Below are positions 7,564-15,778 of a stretch of DNA of 64,000 nt, piece after piece; position 1 is the first letter of the stretch; every line of letters starts with the position of its first letter. Source of the DNA: Alcaligenaceae bacterium (GTDB lineage: Bacteria > Pseudomonadota > Gammaproteobacteria > Burkholderiales > Burkholderiaceae_B); contig JACCEP010000017.1 of NCBI GenBank assembly GCA_013416395.1, forward strand, positions 1 through 64,000. The letters run 5' to 3'. The translations under genes and the position numbers were made by a program. Under the pieces are notes generated by a model. It saw nothing but the letters and a program-made list of their open reading frames with translations. It was not told the origin of the DNA and did not search any database.

Positions 7564-7627
7564 GGCCGAAAGCCGCGGCTGCTAACTCAACTAAACCACC
7601 TCATAGTATCTATCAGATCAAATCTGA
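7564..7627 (+). repeat. Composite intergenic repeat, copy 2
   Basis: TCTGGCCGAAAGCCGC at 7561-7576 is followed by TCAGATCAAATCTGA at 7613-7627, mirroring the arrangement at 1730-1795 in the same orientation. It lies just downstream of the nuclease-like gene and just before the 3' end of the relaxase gene, so it marks the junction between the left cargo and the plasmid block. Confidence 0.5.
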
Positions 7628-7638
7628 CTCGGTCTAGC

Positions 7639-10563
7639 TTAGCTCCGCTCCATGTCAACATGCTGAAGCGTCGCCTCGAACCAGCTGGCTTCAAGCGTTG
7701 GTCCCTGCCGCCCAGGCGCTTGCAGGTCGTGTGCTAAACCCTTGTACGGAACCCTGGCAACTGAACTGGGCAGCCTGTGGGCGTCATCAGTAAAGACGAT
7801 CACGTCATGGCGCTCTCGCGAAATGCTCACGTAGTAGGTGTCCTGCGCTGTCGTCCTGGACGCGCTTTCCGCGTTGTAGAACACCCGGTCGCAGGTCAAT
7901 CCCTGGGCACTGTGCGCGGTCGTGGCGTAGGCATGGTCAAGATGCAGGGGTTGATCAGCCGGTAAGGTTACCGCTCGGCCATTGGCGGCGATGGTTATCT
8001 TCTCTTTGCTGACCTGCAGCACTTCGTAGCGCTCGCCATTGGCCAGATCAAGGTCAGCATTGTTGCGCGTCACGCGCACGACATCGCCGGGTGATATTTC
8101 AGCCTCATGCAGACGATAAACCGAAAGCGTGCTCATCATTTTTGGTATGACCTGGATGGCTTGGGCATTTTCACCGGAGTCGGTGTGCAGCGGTTCGACG
8201 GTAATTCGGTCGATCCGGTCGCTGCACTCGGTGACGCGATACAACTGGCCGCGTTTCATGCCGTTTTTATAGTCACGCTCTGGTTGAACGATATCGCCCA
8301 CCGTGTAGTACTTGGCGCAGCGGCGTTGCGCTCGCGTTGTGTCATGACGCGTGAGGAGTTTGACCGTACGGCCTTTGCCCTGCAGGCCACGATACTGATG
8401 CACCAGGGCATTGATGGCTTTTCGTGAGGCGTTGGTGCCCGTCACGATAAGCGTTTGGGCCTGATCGGTCCGCGACAATGCGACATACTCACGGGCAATG
8501 GCCTCATATCGCGCTGTGCCATCCCGGGTGCGCTTGCCTGTCTCAGACTCGGTAAACGTATCGGGTATTTCAACGACCTGGTCAATGAGCTCCAGGGATT
8601 CACGCGTTTTGCCGCTAGCGGCCAGTTCCACGGCGCGCTTGAGGCGTTCACTCTTCTGCCGCTGTATATCGCCCATGAGGGCAGTTTTCATACCATTCTC
8701 CTGCAACAAAGCAAAGGCGCGACCCGCTTCCACGGCTTTGGTCTGGGCGGTGTCGCCCAGCAGCACGATGCGTGCGCCGGTGGGTTTTAGTTGTGCGAGC
8801 AGGCGCTGCATTTCACGTACCGGGATAACGCCCGCCTCGTCGATGACGACAACCGTTTTCTCATTGATTTTGGCCTGCTGGCGGGCCGTGTCGGTTGCCT
8901 CCAGGCGTGAGGCCACGGTGTTTGCTTCAATCCCGTCACGACGCAGGTTCGCAACCTGCGTGCCATAGGGGGCAAGCGCGACCATGCGATAACCTTGCTC
9001 ACGCAACAATTCTTGTGTGCTCTGGAGCGCAAAGGACTTGCCCGTGCCTGCCAAACCCTGGATGCCCACGATCTGGTTTTGGCCTGCCAGCATGAGATTG
9101 ACGGCATCACGTTGGCCTGCCGTGAGCGTTGTGCCTGCCAATGCCTTTTGCAGAGCATGCGCCTCGATAATGGGTGCCATTGTTCCCCGGCCTTCGCACT
9201 CCATTGCAATGATCTGCTTTTCACGGTCTAGCGCTGTGCGGGTGGCATAAAGCCGTTCGGTTTTGCTGAGCCGCCCAACCTGGATCGCCTGATCGACCAT
9301 CGACCGGGCACTGGCCAGTGGCACGCCTTGTGCTTGCGCGAGTTCCTGTGCCCAGGCCCCGCGTGTGCGCGGTGCAATCTTCAGATCAGAATTGCTCTGG
9401 TAAGTGTCGGGGCGCACCACCAGCGCGTCCTCGCGAATGAGCCGTTGCAGCGCGGCTTCGATCTGTTCGGTAGAGACGACGCCTTGCGCGTGCAGCCCGG
9501 CGGTGGCGATGATTTCAGCATGTGGTATGACGGTTTCTCGTTCAGCCATGTGTTTGATGGCCCACAGGAGAGCGGCATCGGCAACACGCTGGCGGGCCTC
9601 GGCCTGTACGGGAGCCTTGTCCTTTGCCGTCAGACGCTGGGCACGCTCTTTCGCGGTGGCGAGCCCGTTTCCCAGGTCAAGGCCAACGTCTCGCGCTTGT
9701 TGTACCCAGTTCGCATGCAAATCCGCTCTGGATATCCCCGGTGCCTTGGCTTTGCGCGTCGCCAAGGTGGCGACCTGCCGCTGAGCATGACTGGCGGTTG
9801 CACGGTTTAGGCTTCGGTAGGAAAGCTGCTGCATGATCTGGGCCGTGCGCTTGCTAAAGTGCTCGATCTGATCGCGGCTGATATGCGCCAACTCGATGTG
9901 TTGCTTTTCAAAGCGGATTTCGTAGCCCAGGTCAGTCAGCTCACGGGCGAGCTCTGCCATGTAGACCGAATCCAGAAGCGGTCGCAGTTTTACGATCTGG
10001 TCGTTACTCAGCGTCACCCAGCTTCCATCGTCCAGTCTGGTCAGGTTCATGATGATGGCATGGGTATGCAATTGGGGGTCGGGAACCGCATCTGGGGTTT
10101 CACGCGCTGTTTCGTGCCGAAACTTGGCAATCGCCAGGTTCCCCGTGCGCTGCACATGCACCTTGCCCTTGATGGTCTTTCGGCCTTGGGCCAAGTGCGC
10201 TTCTGCGTAGGCCAACGCACGGGTGACTGCCTTGTCATGGGCAGCAATGATGCGCTCGTCGCCGCCGACCAACGCAGCCAGGGACACGCTTTTCGGGGCG
10301 GAGATCGTTAAGTCCAACGCCGAGCGGGCCTTGGCGTCTTTGCGAATACGTGCTGATGTCTTGACGCCTCGACCAAAATTGCCCTGCAGCATTGCTTGGA
10401 AGCGGCGGATATCGACTTGCCCAGAGGCCCCCAGCATTTGCGCGCCGCGTCCCTGCCAGAGCGCTGCGCTTCCATCACGGCTGTAGTAATCGTCGGCCTG
10501 ATCTTCGTAGTAGTGGGTGTTTTTCGCGGAATCACTGCGATACAGAATTTTCTTGGTGATCAT
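7639..10563 (-). CDS. trwC: MobF-family conjugative relaxase/helicase (TrwC/TraI-like)
   Basis: The 974-residue protein has the size and architecture of TrwC. The relaxase domain (about 1-300) has tyrosine pairs at 18-19 and 26-27, matching TrwC Tyr18 and Tyr26, and a histidine triad (His150; His166 and His168 in DPQLHTHAIIMN). The helicase half begins near residue 500 with Walker A GLAGTGKS, then VVIDEAG (motif II), and ends with motif VI-like HAYATTAHSAQGLTCDRVF. It nicks oriT, stays bound to the strand and unwinds it for transfer. ATG at 10563 has AAGGAGC upstream. It is the last gene of the minus-strand mobilisation cluster, 30 bp after the coupling protein. An 80-bp relic of the same gene type lies at 45849-45930. 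Confidence 0.95.
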   Translation of the reverse strand: MITKKILYRSDSAKNTHYYEDQADDYYSRDGSAALWQGRGAQMLGASGQVDIRRFQAMLQGNFGRGVKTSARIRKDAKARSALDLTISAPKSVSLAALVGGDERIIAAHDKAVTRALAYAEAHLAQGRKTIKGKVHVQRTGNLAIAKFRHETARETPDAVPDPQLHTHAIIMNLTRLDDGSWVTLSNDQIVKLRPLLDSVYMAELARELTDLGYEIRFEKQHIELAHISRDQIEHFSKRTAQIMQQLSYRSLNRATASHAQRQVATLATRKAKAPGISRADLHANWVQQARDVGLDLGNGLATAKERAQRLTAKDKAPVQAEARQRVADAALLWAIKHMAERETVIPHAEIIATAGLHAQGVVSTEQIEAALQRLIREDALVVRPDTYQSNSDLKIAPRTRGAWAQELAQAQGVPLASARSMVDQAIQVGRLSKTERLYATRTALDREKQIIAMECEGRGTMAPIIEAHALQKALAGTTLTAGQRDAVNLMLAGQNQIVGIQGLAGTGKSFALQSTQELLREQGYRMVALAPYGTQVANLRRDGIEANTVASRLEATDTARQQAKINEKTVVVIDEAGVIPVREMQRLLAQLKPTGARIVLLGDTAQTKAVEAGRAFALLQENGMKTALMGDIQRQKSERLKRAVELAASGKTRESLELIDQVVEIPDTFTESETGKRTRDGTARYEAIAREYVALSRTDQAQTLIVTGTNASRKAINALVHQYRGLQGKGRTVKLLTRHDTTRAQRRCAKYYTVGDIVQPERDYKNGMKRGQLYRVTECSDRIDRITVEPLHTDSGENAQAIQVIPKMMSTLSVYRLHEAEISPGDVVRVTRNNADLDLANGERYEVLQVSKEKITIAANGRAVTLPADQPLHLDHAYATTAHSAQGLTCDRVFYNAESASRTTAQDTYYVSISRERHDVIVFTDDAHRLPSSVARVPYKGLAHDLQAPGRQGPTLEASWFEATLQHVDMERS

Positions 10564-10593
10564 GGTTGCTCCTTTGGGGGCCAGGCGGGGTGC

Positions 10594-12174
10594 CTATGCC
10601 GCTTCTCGCCTGGGGCTGGGATCGATGCGCCGTAGCTGCCTTGATTCCATGAAGGGCTCTACGACCTGGGGAAAGTGGCGGTATTTCATCTGCACTTTGG
10701 CAATGGGGTAGTCGCCTGCGAAGGCGATGTAGCCCGCCATCTCGGGAAAGGCCTGGATTTCGCTGGGTGTCACCACGCGCTCGGTCTCGCGCCTGGATTG
10801 GTCTGATGTGTTGCGGGTGTCCACAGACCGGGAAACGCTGTACTCAAAGCGCTGCACCTCATGCTCACCCAGGCTTTTACTCATGTCCTCGGCGGTCTGG
10901 GGGTCCGTCTTGGAACCCCCGAGCACGGCCAGGTTACGAAAGCTCGCGCGGATGGTCTGCGCCATGGTGCGCCCGTAGATGTAGTCCAGCTGCGACGTGC
11001 TTTGCAGTCCGGCGACAATGCGTAGGCCATTCTTGCGACCCTTGGTAAGCCCTGCCTCCAGAGAGGGCAGGGCATCTAGGCTCGCCAGTTCGTCAATGAA
11101 CATCCACCAACGCCGGTCCCGATCCTCGGGCATGGACAGTACCGCCGTGATGAACACATCGGCCCAGGCCGACACAAGCGGCTTCATCGCCGGTGCCATG
11201 TCTTCACGCCAGTTTATGAACAGGCTCCCACCGTTGGGGTCGGTTAGCCAATCGCGGATGGAAAAACGTCCCGCCTTCATGCTGGTGTGTTCCGAGAGCT
11301 TGTTTGAGAGCACAAAGCGCGCAGAGGACAGCGCTTTGCTCGCCTCGGACGAGCCGACAAAAAGCGATTCGGCGAGTGTCCCAGCCAGAAATTGCTTCAA
11401 GGCCCCCGGATCTTCGATGGTGCACAGGCGAAACAGCTCCATGGTGCTGACGCCCTCAGGGTCTTGGCGGTAGAGCTTTTTGGCTGTTTCGCGTAGCAGC
11501 AGTCGACCAAAATCGTTCCACTCTTCAGCCGATTTGTCCTGGCTCATAGGCACCATGGAGTGGGCTAAGCGCTTCCAATCGTAGTCGGCACGGATTTCGT
11601 TGAAAAAACTCCAGCCCACGCTGCGCGTGTCGTACGGATTGAGTACGACATCGCCGGGCTTGTAGAACTTGCTCATCAGGTCGCCATTCGGGTCGATGAC
11701 GAACATGCGCTCGCCACGCTGGCGCACCGACTTTGCCATGGCGCGTAGCAGCACCGATTTGCCTGAACCGGTGGCTCCGCCAATCATCAGGTGCAGATTC
11801 TCCACCTTGATCGGCATGGGTACGGTGGCCACCTCGATCTGCGCGGTGGGTTCATGGCATAGCTTGCGAAGCTTTTGCACCGGCACGACGCGCGTGCCAC
11901 GGATAAAGCGCTTGTAGCCCGCCCCATCAAAGCCTTCGGTTTTATAGCGTCGGCCAATGTAGACGATGGCGGCCAAAGACAGCAGCAGGCTTAATGCCGG
12001 CCAAAGGTACAGCGGTGGATACACCAGGGTGGCCTGGATCATGTGTAGCCAGATGCGCCAGTCCCAGTGCCTGACCCAGATGCCGCTGGCGAGCGACGCC
12101 ACGCCAAGCCAGGTCAGCACGGGAAAAAGGACGATGAACAGGACGGCCAGACGCCGTTTGGTGATGGGAGACAT
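10594..12174 (-). CDS. virD4: Type IV coupling protein (TrwB/VirD4/TraD family)
   Basis: A 526-residue inner-membrane ATPase that links the relaxosome to the secretion channel. Two N-terminal transmembrane helices (about 9-30 and 50-73) precede the RecA-like domain with Walker A GGATGSGKSVLL near residue 135 and Walker B RRWWMFIDELASL near 360. An arginine-finger region and TrwB-type segments such as GLQSTSQLDYIYG and LGGSKTDPQTAEDMS follow. Its length matches TrwB (507). The ATG at 12174 follows GGAGAAGAAC. It follows the stbC-like gene by 15 bp and precedes the relaxase, the same order as in R388-like plasmids. A 375-bp relic of a second copy is at 43428-43802. Confidence 0.93.
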   Translation of the reverse strand: MSPITKRRLAVLFIVLFPVLTWLGVASLASGIWVRHWDWRIWLHMIQATLVYPPLYLWPALSLLLSLAAIVYIGRRYKTEGFDGAGYKRFIRGTRVVPVQKLRKLCHEPTAQIEVATVPMPIKVENLHLMIGGATGSGKSVLLRAMAKSVRQRGERMFVIDPNGDLMSKFYKPGDVVLNPYDTRSVGWSFFNEIRADYDWKRLAHSMVPMSQDKSAEEWNDFGRLLLRETAKKLYRQDPEGVSTMELFRLCTIEDPGALKQFLAGTLAESLFVGSSEASKALSSARFVLSNKLSEHTSMKAGRFSIRDWLTDPNGGSLFINWREDMAPAMKPLVSAWADVFITAVLSMPEDRDRRWWMFIDELASLDALPSLEAGLTKGRKNGLRIVAGLQSTSQLDYIYGRTMAQTIRASFRNLAVLGGSKTDPQTAEDMSKSLGEHEVQRFEYSVSRSVDTRNTSDQSRRETERVVTPSEIQAFPEMAGYIAFAGDYPIAKVQMKYRHFPQVVEPFMESRQLRRIDPSPRREAA

Positions 12175-12189
12175 GTTCTTCTCCGAGGG

Positions 12190-12621
12190 TCAGGTTAGGA
12201 GGTACACCAGCAGTGCGGCACCTGCGCCACTTGCCCCGCCTACAGCCAGGGCGATGAGCGCCATCTTGCGCGCCGAGACCAAGGCGAGCTGTGCATAACG
12301 CGCGGTACTGAGCGAGAGCTGATCCAGTTGCACGCGGGTGGTCTCCAGGGCGGCGCGTATCTGGTCGAGCGCCTGGTTGTTCAACGCAGCGCCTGTTTGC
12401 TGCATGGTGTCGCGCAGGGTTTGCTCCATGTGCGGTGGCAAGTCGTGTAGCTGCCCGGCCGTGGCTGCCAAGGCGTCCACGGCGGATGCCAGCGAGGCGG
12501 TGGTTTGACCGATGCGCTCGTTGATCTCCTCAATGCGCCCGATCAGGTACGCAACTTCGCCCAGCACCTCCTGGTACACCACATCGAGCTTGGTGCGGGC
12601 GAGCTTTTGATCCTCACCCAT
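12190..12621 (-). CDS. stbC: StbC-like small membrane protein of the stability operon
   Basis: A 143-residue protein starting MGEDQKLARTKLDVVYQEV. It is helical, with coiled-coil stretches (IEEINERIGQTTASLASAV) and a C-terminal transmembrane helix (ALIALAVGGASGAGAALLVY). In R388 the third gene of stbABC encodes a small protein of unknown role; the identification here rests on position after stbB and on size, not on a signature. The start ATG at 12619-12621 overlaps the stbB stop by 8 bp, arguing for translational coupling. The upstream in-frame extension is not used. Confidence 0.55.
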   Translation of the reverse strand: MGEDQKLARTKLDVVYQEVLGEVAYLIGRIEEINERIGQTTASLASAVDALAATAGQLHDLPPHMEQTLRDTMQQTGAALNNQALDQIRAALETTRVQLDQLSLSTARYAQLALVSARKMALIALAVGGASGAGAALLVYLLT

Positions 12622-13363
12622 GGCCCCGTTCCTGCTCGGTTGCGACAATGGGCGTGTCAGCAAAGAGCGCAGCAAAGGCACGATCGAGCTGGCGGTTCAC
12701 CGGTCGGGCCAGGGCGCGTAGCGCATGCATGTTGGACAGATGGGCGATTTGCTTGTGGTTGCTGCGGTCGGCCTCGCGCAGCATTTGCCGGTAGTCGGTC
12801 TGGTCGGCCAGTACCTGCGCGATGGTGGTGCGTTGATCGGCCAGCAGTTCAAACACCTCGTTTTCAAAAATGGCCGCCTGTGCATTGGCGATGCAGTCGC
12901 CCGATTTTCTGGTGTAGGTCAGGATGGCCAGGAATTCGTCTTCGACGCTGACGTCGACGCGGTTAAACAGCAGCCGGATGCGTTCAGGCGACACACCCAG
13001 ACCCGTCAATGCGCCCACGGTTTTGATGGTTTCACGCTGCGCTTTGCCCGATGGCACCACCGGCAGCACGAACTGATCGACCTCGATGTGCGACTCTTCG
13101 TAGTTCAGCATGTGGACCAGGAACTCTTCGATGTTGGAGGCGCCTACGTCGATGATGGCGTCGTCGAGCATCAGCAGCTCGCGAAAGAGTTGCCCGAATT
13201 GCTCGCCGCGCAACTGGTCCACGTCCAGGCCCAGATCGCCGGCCGTCTCGTTGGTTGACTCGATGGCGAAGATTGGCGCGTTGTGCATGCGCGGAGCAAG
13301 CAGATGGGAGGCCATGATGGTTTTACCCACCGAGCCGGAATAGTTCAAAACAGCAATTTTCAT
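12614..13363 (-). CDS. stbB: StbB-like ParA/MinD-type ATPase for plasmid stability
   Basis: The 249-residue protein begins MKIAVLNYSGSVGKTIMASH, a deviant Walker A (GSVGKT) at the very N-terminus as in R388 StbB. LMLDDAIIDVGAS near 93-105 supplies the Walker B/switch aspartates, and FVLPVVPSGKAQRETI follows. In R388, StbB is an ATPase needed for conjugation and counteracts StbA in positioning plasmid DNA. The ATG at 13361-13363 follows AACGAC weakly, but the N-terminal motif fixes the start; a longer in-frame extension to 13696 is spurious because it overlaps stbA. The gene is 29 bp after stbA and overlaps stbC. Confidence 0.85.
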   Translation of the reverse strand: MKIAVLNYSGSVGKTIMASHLLAPRMHNAPIFAIESTNETAGDLGLDVDQLRGEQFGQLFRELLMLDDAIIDVGASNIEEFLVHMLNYEESHIEVDQFVLPVVPSGKAQRETIKTVGALTGLGVSPERIRLLFNRVDVSVEDEFLAILTYTRKSGDCIANAQAAIFENEVFELLADQRTTIAQVLADQTDYRQMLREADRSNHKQIAHLSNMHALRALARPVNRQLDRAFAALFADTPIVATEQERGHG

Positions 13364-13392
13364 GAGGTCGTTTTCTTCGTTCAAAAAGGTGA

Positions 13393-13854
13393 TTAATCGG
13401 ATTCGTGGGCGCTGCGTTTGGCGGCGCGGCGCAGCGATAAGCCCTCTTCGCGTAGCGCGTCCAGGTCGATCGTTTGGTCCCGGATCTTGGCAAGGTCCTC
13501 GGGGGTGTTGATGCGGACAGGCCGTTCGGATGTCTGGTTCTGCGTCGATGGGGTCGTGGGGTGTTCCGTCGCAGGCCTTTTGCGTGTTGTGGGAGCTGGT
13601 GTCCCATCGCCTTCGTGCAATCCCGTCTGCGCCAGGACTGCGCGGGCGCGCCGCATCGCCACCTTGAACGTGTTGAGGTTGACGGTGACACCGCATGCGT
13701 TCAGATCCTCCACAATCGCCCGGTAAGGCGAGCCGCTTGCCAAGCGCGCCTCGATGATGGGCAGTACCGCTCGGATGTGTGCGGCTACGCTGGCTCGCGT
13801 GTCCACGTTTGCCAACACGGTGCGAAACTCATCGATGTACTGCTCGGGCGTCAT
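13393..13854 (-). CDS. stbA: StbA-like DNA-binding plasmid segregation protein
   Basis: A 153-residue basic protein. Residues 1-70 look like a helix-turn-helix DNA-binding domain (SPYRAIVEDLNACGVTVNLN then TFKVAMRRAR). The middle is low-complexity (TPAPTTRKRPATEHPTTPS), and the C-terminus is helical and basic. That bipartite build and the position first before stbB match StbA of R388, which binds 9-bp direct repeats spaced 2 bp apart upstream of its operon and distributes plasmid copies. An array with exactly 11-bp period lies at 14468-14500. The ATG at 13854 overlaps the preceding gene by ATGA. Confidence 0.75.
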   Translation of the reverse strand: MTPEQYIDEFRTVLANVDTRASVAAHIRAVLPIIEARLASGSPYRAIVEDLNACGVTVNLNTFKVAMRRARAVLAQTGLHEGDGTPAPTTRKRPATEHPTTPSTQNQTSERPVRINTPEDLAKIRDQTIDLDALREEGLSLRRAAKRSAHESD

Positions 13855-14078
13855 GCGGTCGCCTCCGAGAGCATGGCGGCCAGCCTGGGAACGGCTGCGG
13901 CCCAGTCAGGGCCGATGTAATCCAAGGCGCTGGCGATTGTGTGGCCCATTTGGGCTAGCCACTCGGGATGGTTCAAGACAAGCGCTGCCAGCAGGATTTC
14001 GCCTGGCGAGAGCGCGCTGAGATGGCCGTGTTCTGCCTCGCGCAGGCATTGCACGACGGCTTCGGTGTCTGGGTTCAT
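13851..14078 (-). CDS. Small conserved plasmid protein preceding stbA
   Basis: A 75-residue acidic helical protein (MNPDTEAVVQCLREAEHGHL at the start, ALDYIGPDWAAAVPRLAAML near the end). I do not recognise a family. The ATG at 14076-14078 has a strong CAGGAGAAC ribosome site, which decides the start over a longer upstream reading. It overlaps stbA by 4 bp (ATGA), so it is the promoter-proximal gene of the stability and mobilisation operon. Its position next to the oriT/stbDR region suggests a regulatory or relaxosome-associated role, but nothing in the sequence proves it. Confidence 0.6.
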   Translation of the reverse strand: MNPDTEAVVQCLREAEHGHLSALSPGEILLAALVLNHPEWLAQMGHTIASALDYIGPDWAAAVPRLAAMLSEATA

Positions 14079-14099
14079 GTCGTTCTCCTGTCGAGTAAG

Positions 14100-14430
14100 C
14101 ACGCACGAATGCACCGCACCCTGATCGATGCCGACCGGGCGCGCGGCGGTCGCCGTGCGAGGGGGGAGCCAGGGCCGCGTGTGCGGCCATGGGGGGCTTT
14201 GCCCACGGGCAAGGGTCGAGGCCGCAGCCCGCCTGCCAGGCAAGGCGGGCTGGACAGGGAACCCGGCAAGGGTTCCGCGGCCAGGGGCCTATCCATCCCC
14301 GCCCGAAGGGTGGGGACTGAAGTTTCAGTGCATGGTCAACGTCGTTCACATGCGGGTGTAAAAACTGACATCGTGCATGCGAGGAGAGTGAGATTGATCA
14401 ACCTGACGATTGTTACTGAATCGTAACTTT
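14100..14430. other. Probable oriT / operon leader region with strong hairpins
   Basis: This GC-rich gap lies between the stability/mobilisation operon and the replication origin, where R388-type plasmids keep oriT. It holds inverted repeats: AGCCCGCCT (14226-14234) with AGGCGGGCT (14243-14251), and GGAACCC (from about 14259) with GGGTTCC, separated by 4 bp, plus GCCGCGTGTGCGGC near 14171. No nic sequence could be matched by eye to a known MobF nic site, so the exact nick position is unassigned. Confidence 0.4.
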
Positions 14431-14450
14431 TTTGATTCTGCAGACAAAGT

Positions 14451-14459
14451 TATCCACAG
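14451..14459 (+). promoter_or_regulatory. DnaA box
   Basis: TTATCCACA is the perfect DnaA consensus; a second perfect copy stands at 14641-14649, between the fourth and fifth iterons. Paired DnaA boxes beside iterons are the normal build of an iteron-controlled plasmid origin. Confidence 0.75.
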
Positions 14460-14467
14460 CCCTATAT

Positions 14468-14500
14468 GGTAGAAATAAGGTAGAAGAAAGGTAGAGGCTG
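14468..14500 (+). repeat. Three 11-bp-period direct repeats (possible StbA sites)
   Basis: GGTAGA begins at 14468, 14479 and 14490, giving an exact 11-bp period: GGTAGAAATAA, GGTAGAAGAAA, GGTAGAGGCTG. The period equals one DNA turn and matches the 9+2 bp layout known for StbA sites of R388, although the repeat sequence itself is different. The array sits between DnaA box 1 and the iterons. Confidence 0.6.
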
Positions 14501-14548
14501 AAAGGATGGCTGGAAAGCCTTTATTCATGCGGGTTTTGAAATTGTAAC

Positions 14549-14697
14549 CGCGATGCTATTACGATAAAGCGCGATGCTATTACGATAAATCGCGATGCTA
14601 TTACGATGGGGCGCGATGCTATTACGATGCTTGGACCCAGTTATCCACAGGCTATTTTTGGTCAAAAAGTGATCAAAAAGCGCGATGCTATTACGAT
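14549..14697 (+). repeat. oriV: Replication origin: five iterons CGCGATGCTATTACGAT
   Basis: The 17-bp word CGCGATGCTATTACGAT occurs without mismatch at 14549, 14570, 14591 and 14612 (period 21 bp, two helical turns) and again at 14681. Between the fourth and fifth copies lie a DnaA box (14641) and an AT-rich segment (GGCTATTTTTGGTCAAAAAG), a likely melting region. The gene for the TrfA-like initiator ends 25 bp to the right. Iterons bind the Rep protein and set copy number, so this is the vegetative origin of the integrated plasmid. Whether it still fires in the chromosome is unknown. Confidence 0.93.
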
Positions 14698-14721
14698 GGT
14701 CAGCCGATTTTTTGTACCCGA

Positions 14722-15636
14722 TTATTGGGGCTCACTGACCCGAAACCAGACCGCTTGTTGTACCCCGCGTGTACTCGTTTCGATACGTGGAGAGCCGATC
14801 AATCCGAGCTCGGCCAGCTCGCCCAATGCACGCTCCAAGGCGGGTCGAAAATCGCGTAAGCGACCGGCATAGTGGGCGCGTTCCTTGAGGATTTGCAGGC
14901 TGTAGCGCTGCTCTGGGTCTTTGGATGTGCCAATAAGGCGCTGCAAGCTCTTGGAGAGCTCATAACGCATGCTCAGGCGCTTGCTCCAGTCAATGAGGGT
15001 GAATTCGCGGTTGCTAAAAATCTGGGCCCAACGCGGGTCAACATACAGCCGATAGCTCTGGTTCTTATCGTCGTAATCAAAGCCGCCCAGCATAGGCAGA
15101 ACCCGACTGGCAGGGTGGTGACCGTAGCTGTATTTGAGCGTGCCATTGGCTCGCGTGGCTTCAATGGAGAGTGTGAACCGGGCCAGATCCTTCATGCCGT
15201 CATGCAACCACTGATAGCTGGCACCGCTGGTGTTGCGCCCCAGGCTGCGCAGGAAATCGGCGCGGTTGATGACGGGCTGCTCGCCCGAGGCGCACGTCAT
15301 TTGCAAGTACATGGCCTGCATCCAGATATCGGCGTGATCCTCTGCCAGCTGCTTGCCAGAACCCTTGATAAGTACCCGATCACTGCGCAGAAATACCGCG
15401 TCGTCATGCGTTACGCGATGGCCTCTGCGAACGGGTGCAAAGATGCTGCTGCGGGCAATGTAGTTGGGCATGGCGCGCATATTCTCACCAATGCCGGGCA
15501 GGTATACGCGTTTGAATTTAGGCCGCGCCAGAAACAGCGTATCGTCGTTTTGGGCAGCTCTTTGTTGTGCTGACTCAGACAGCCTGGCCAGGGTATTGAC
15601 CAGTGCGATGCGGGGTGTTTGGGCTTGTGAAATCAT
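14722..15636 (-). CDS. trfA: TrfA-like plasmid replication initiator
   Basis: A 304-residue protein with the winged-helix build of TrfA. Its N-terminal part contains YLPGIGENMRAMPNYIARSS and IFAPVRRGHRV, equivalent to the RAMPN-ARSALF segment of IncP TrfA; PVINRADFLRSLGRNTSG is the first winged-helix; and MRYELSKSLQRLIGTSKDPE leads into the second. It binds the iterons directly downstream of its own stop codon and opens the origin. The ATG at 15634-15636 is preferred; TTG and ATG starts up to 22 codons upstream are possible but poorly conserved in character. The gene is on the same strand as the VirB cluster. Confidence 0.88.
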   Translation of the reverse strand: MISQAQTPRIALVNTLARLSESAQQRAAQNDDTLFLARPKFKRVYLPGIGENMRAMPNYIARSSIFAPVRRGHRVTHDDAVFLRSDRVLIKGSGKQLAEDHADIWMQAMYLQMTCASGEQPVINRADFLRSLGRNTSGASYQWLHDGMKDLARFTLSIEATRANGTLKYSYGHHPASRVLPMLGGFDYDDKNQSYRLYVDPRWAQIFSNREFTLIDWSKRLSMRYELSKSLQRLIGTSKDPEQRYSLQILKERAHYAGRLRDFRPALERALGELAELGLIGSPRIETSTRGVQQAVWFRVSEPQ

Positions 15637-15778
15637 GGTGGGTATCGTCCGTGCATAGCAATACGAAGCCATGCACGCATTGGTCGCATCGCCCCGTATC
15701 AATTTCAGAATCAGGCACGCCGGGCGCTAAGCGCATGGGGCGGGTACAGGGTGAAAGGAATGCGAGGCGCGGTGCGTA

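Noticed and set aside
7639-10563. Several long plus-strand frames opposite the relaxase
   Set aside because: They lack start signals and family features and lie wholly within a gene with all MobF motifs.
13364-13696. A 111-codon N-terminal extension of the StbB frame
   Set aside because: It overlaps stbA entirely and precedes the conserved MKIAVLNYSGSVGKT start; low-complexity arginine/proline content marks it as spurious.
14549-14697. Short repeats that could suggest a CRISPR array
   Set aside because: The 17-bp repeats with 4-bp spacers and DnaA boxes are iterons; there are no unique spacers or cas genes.
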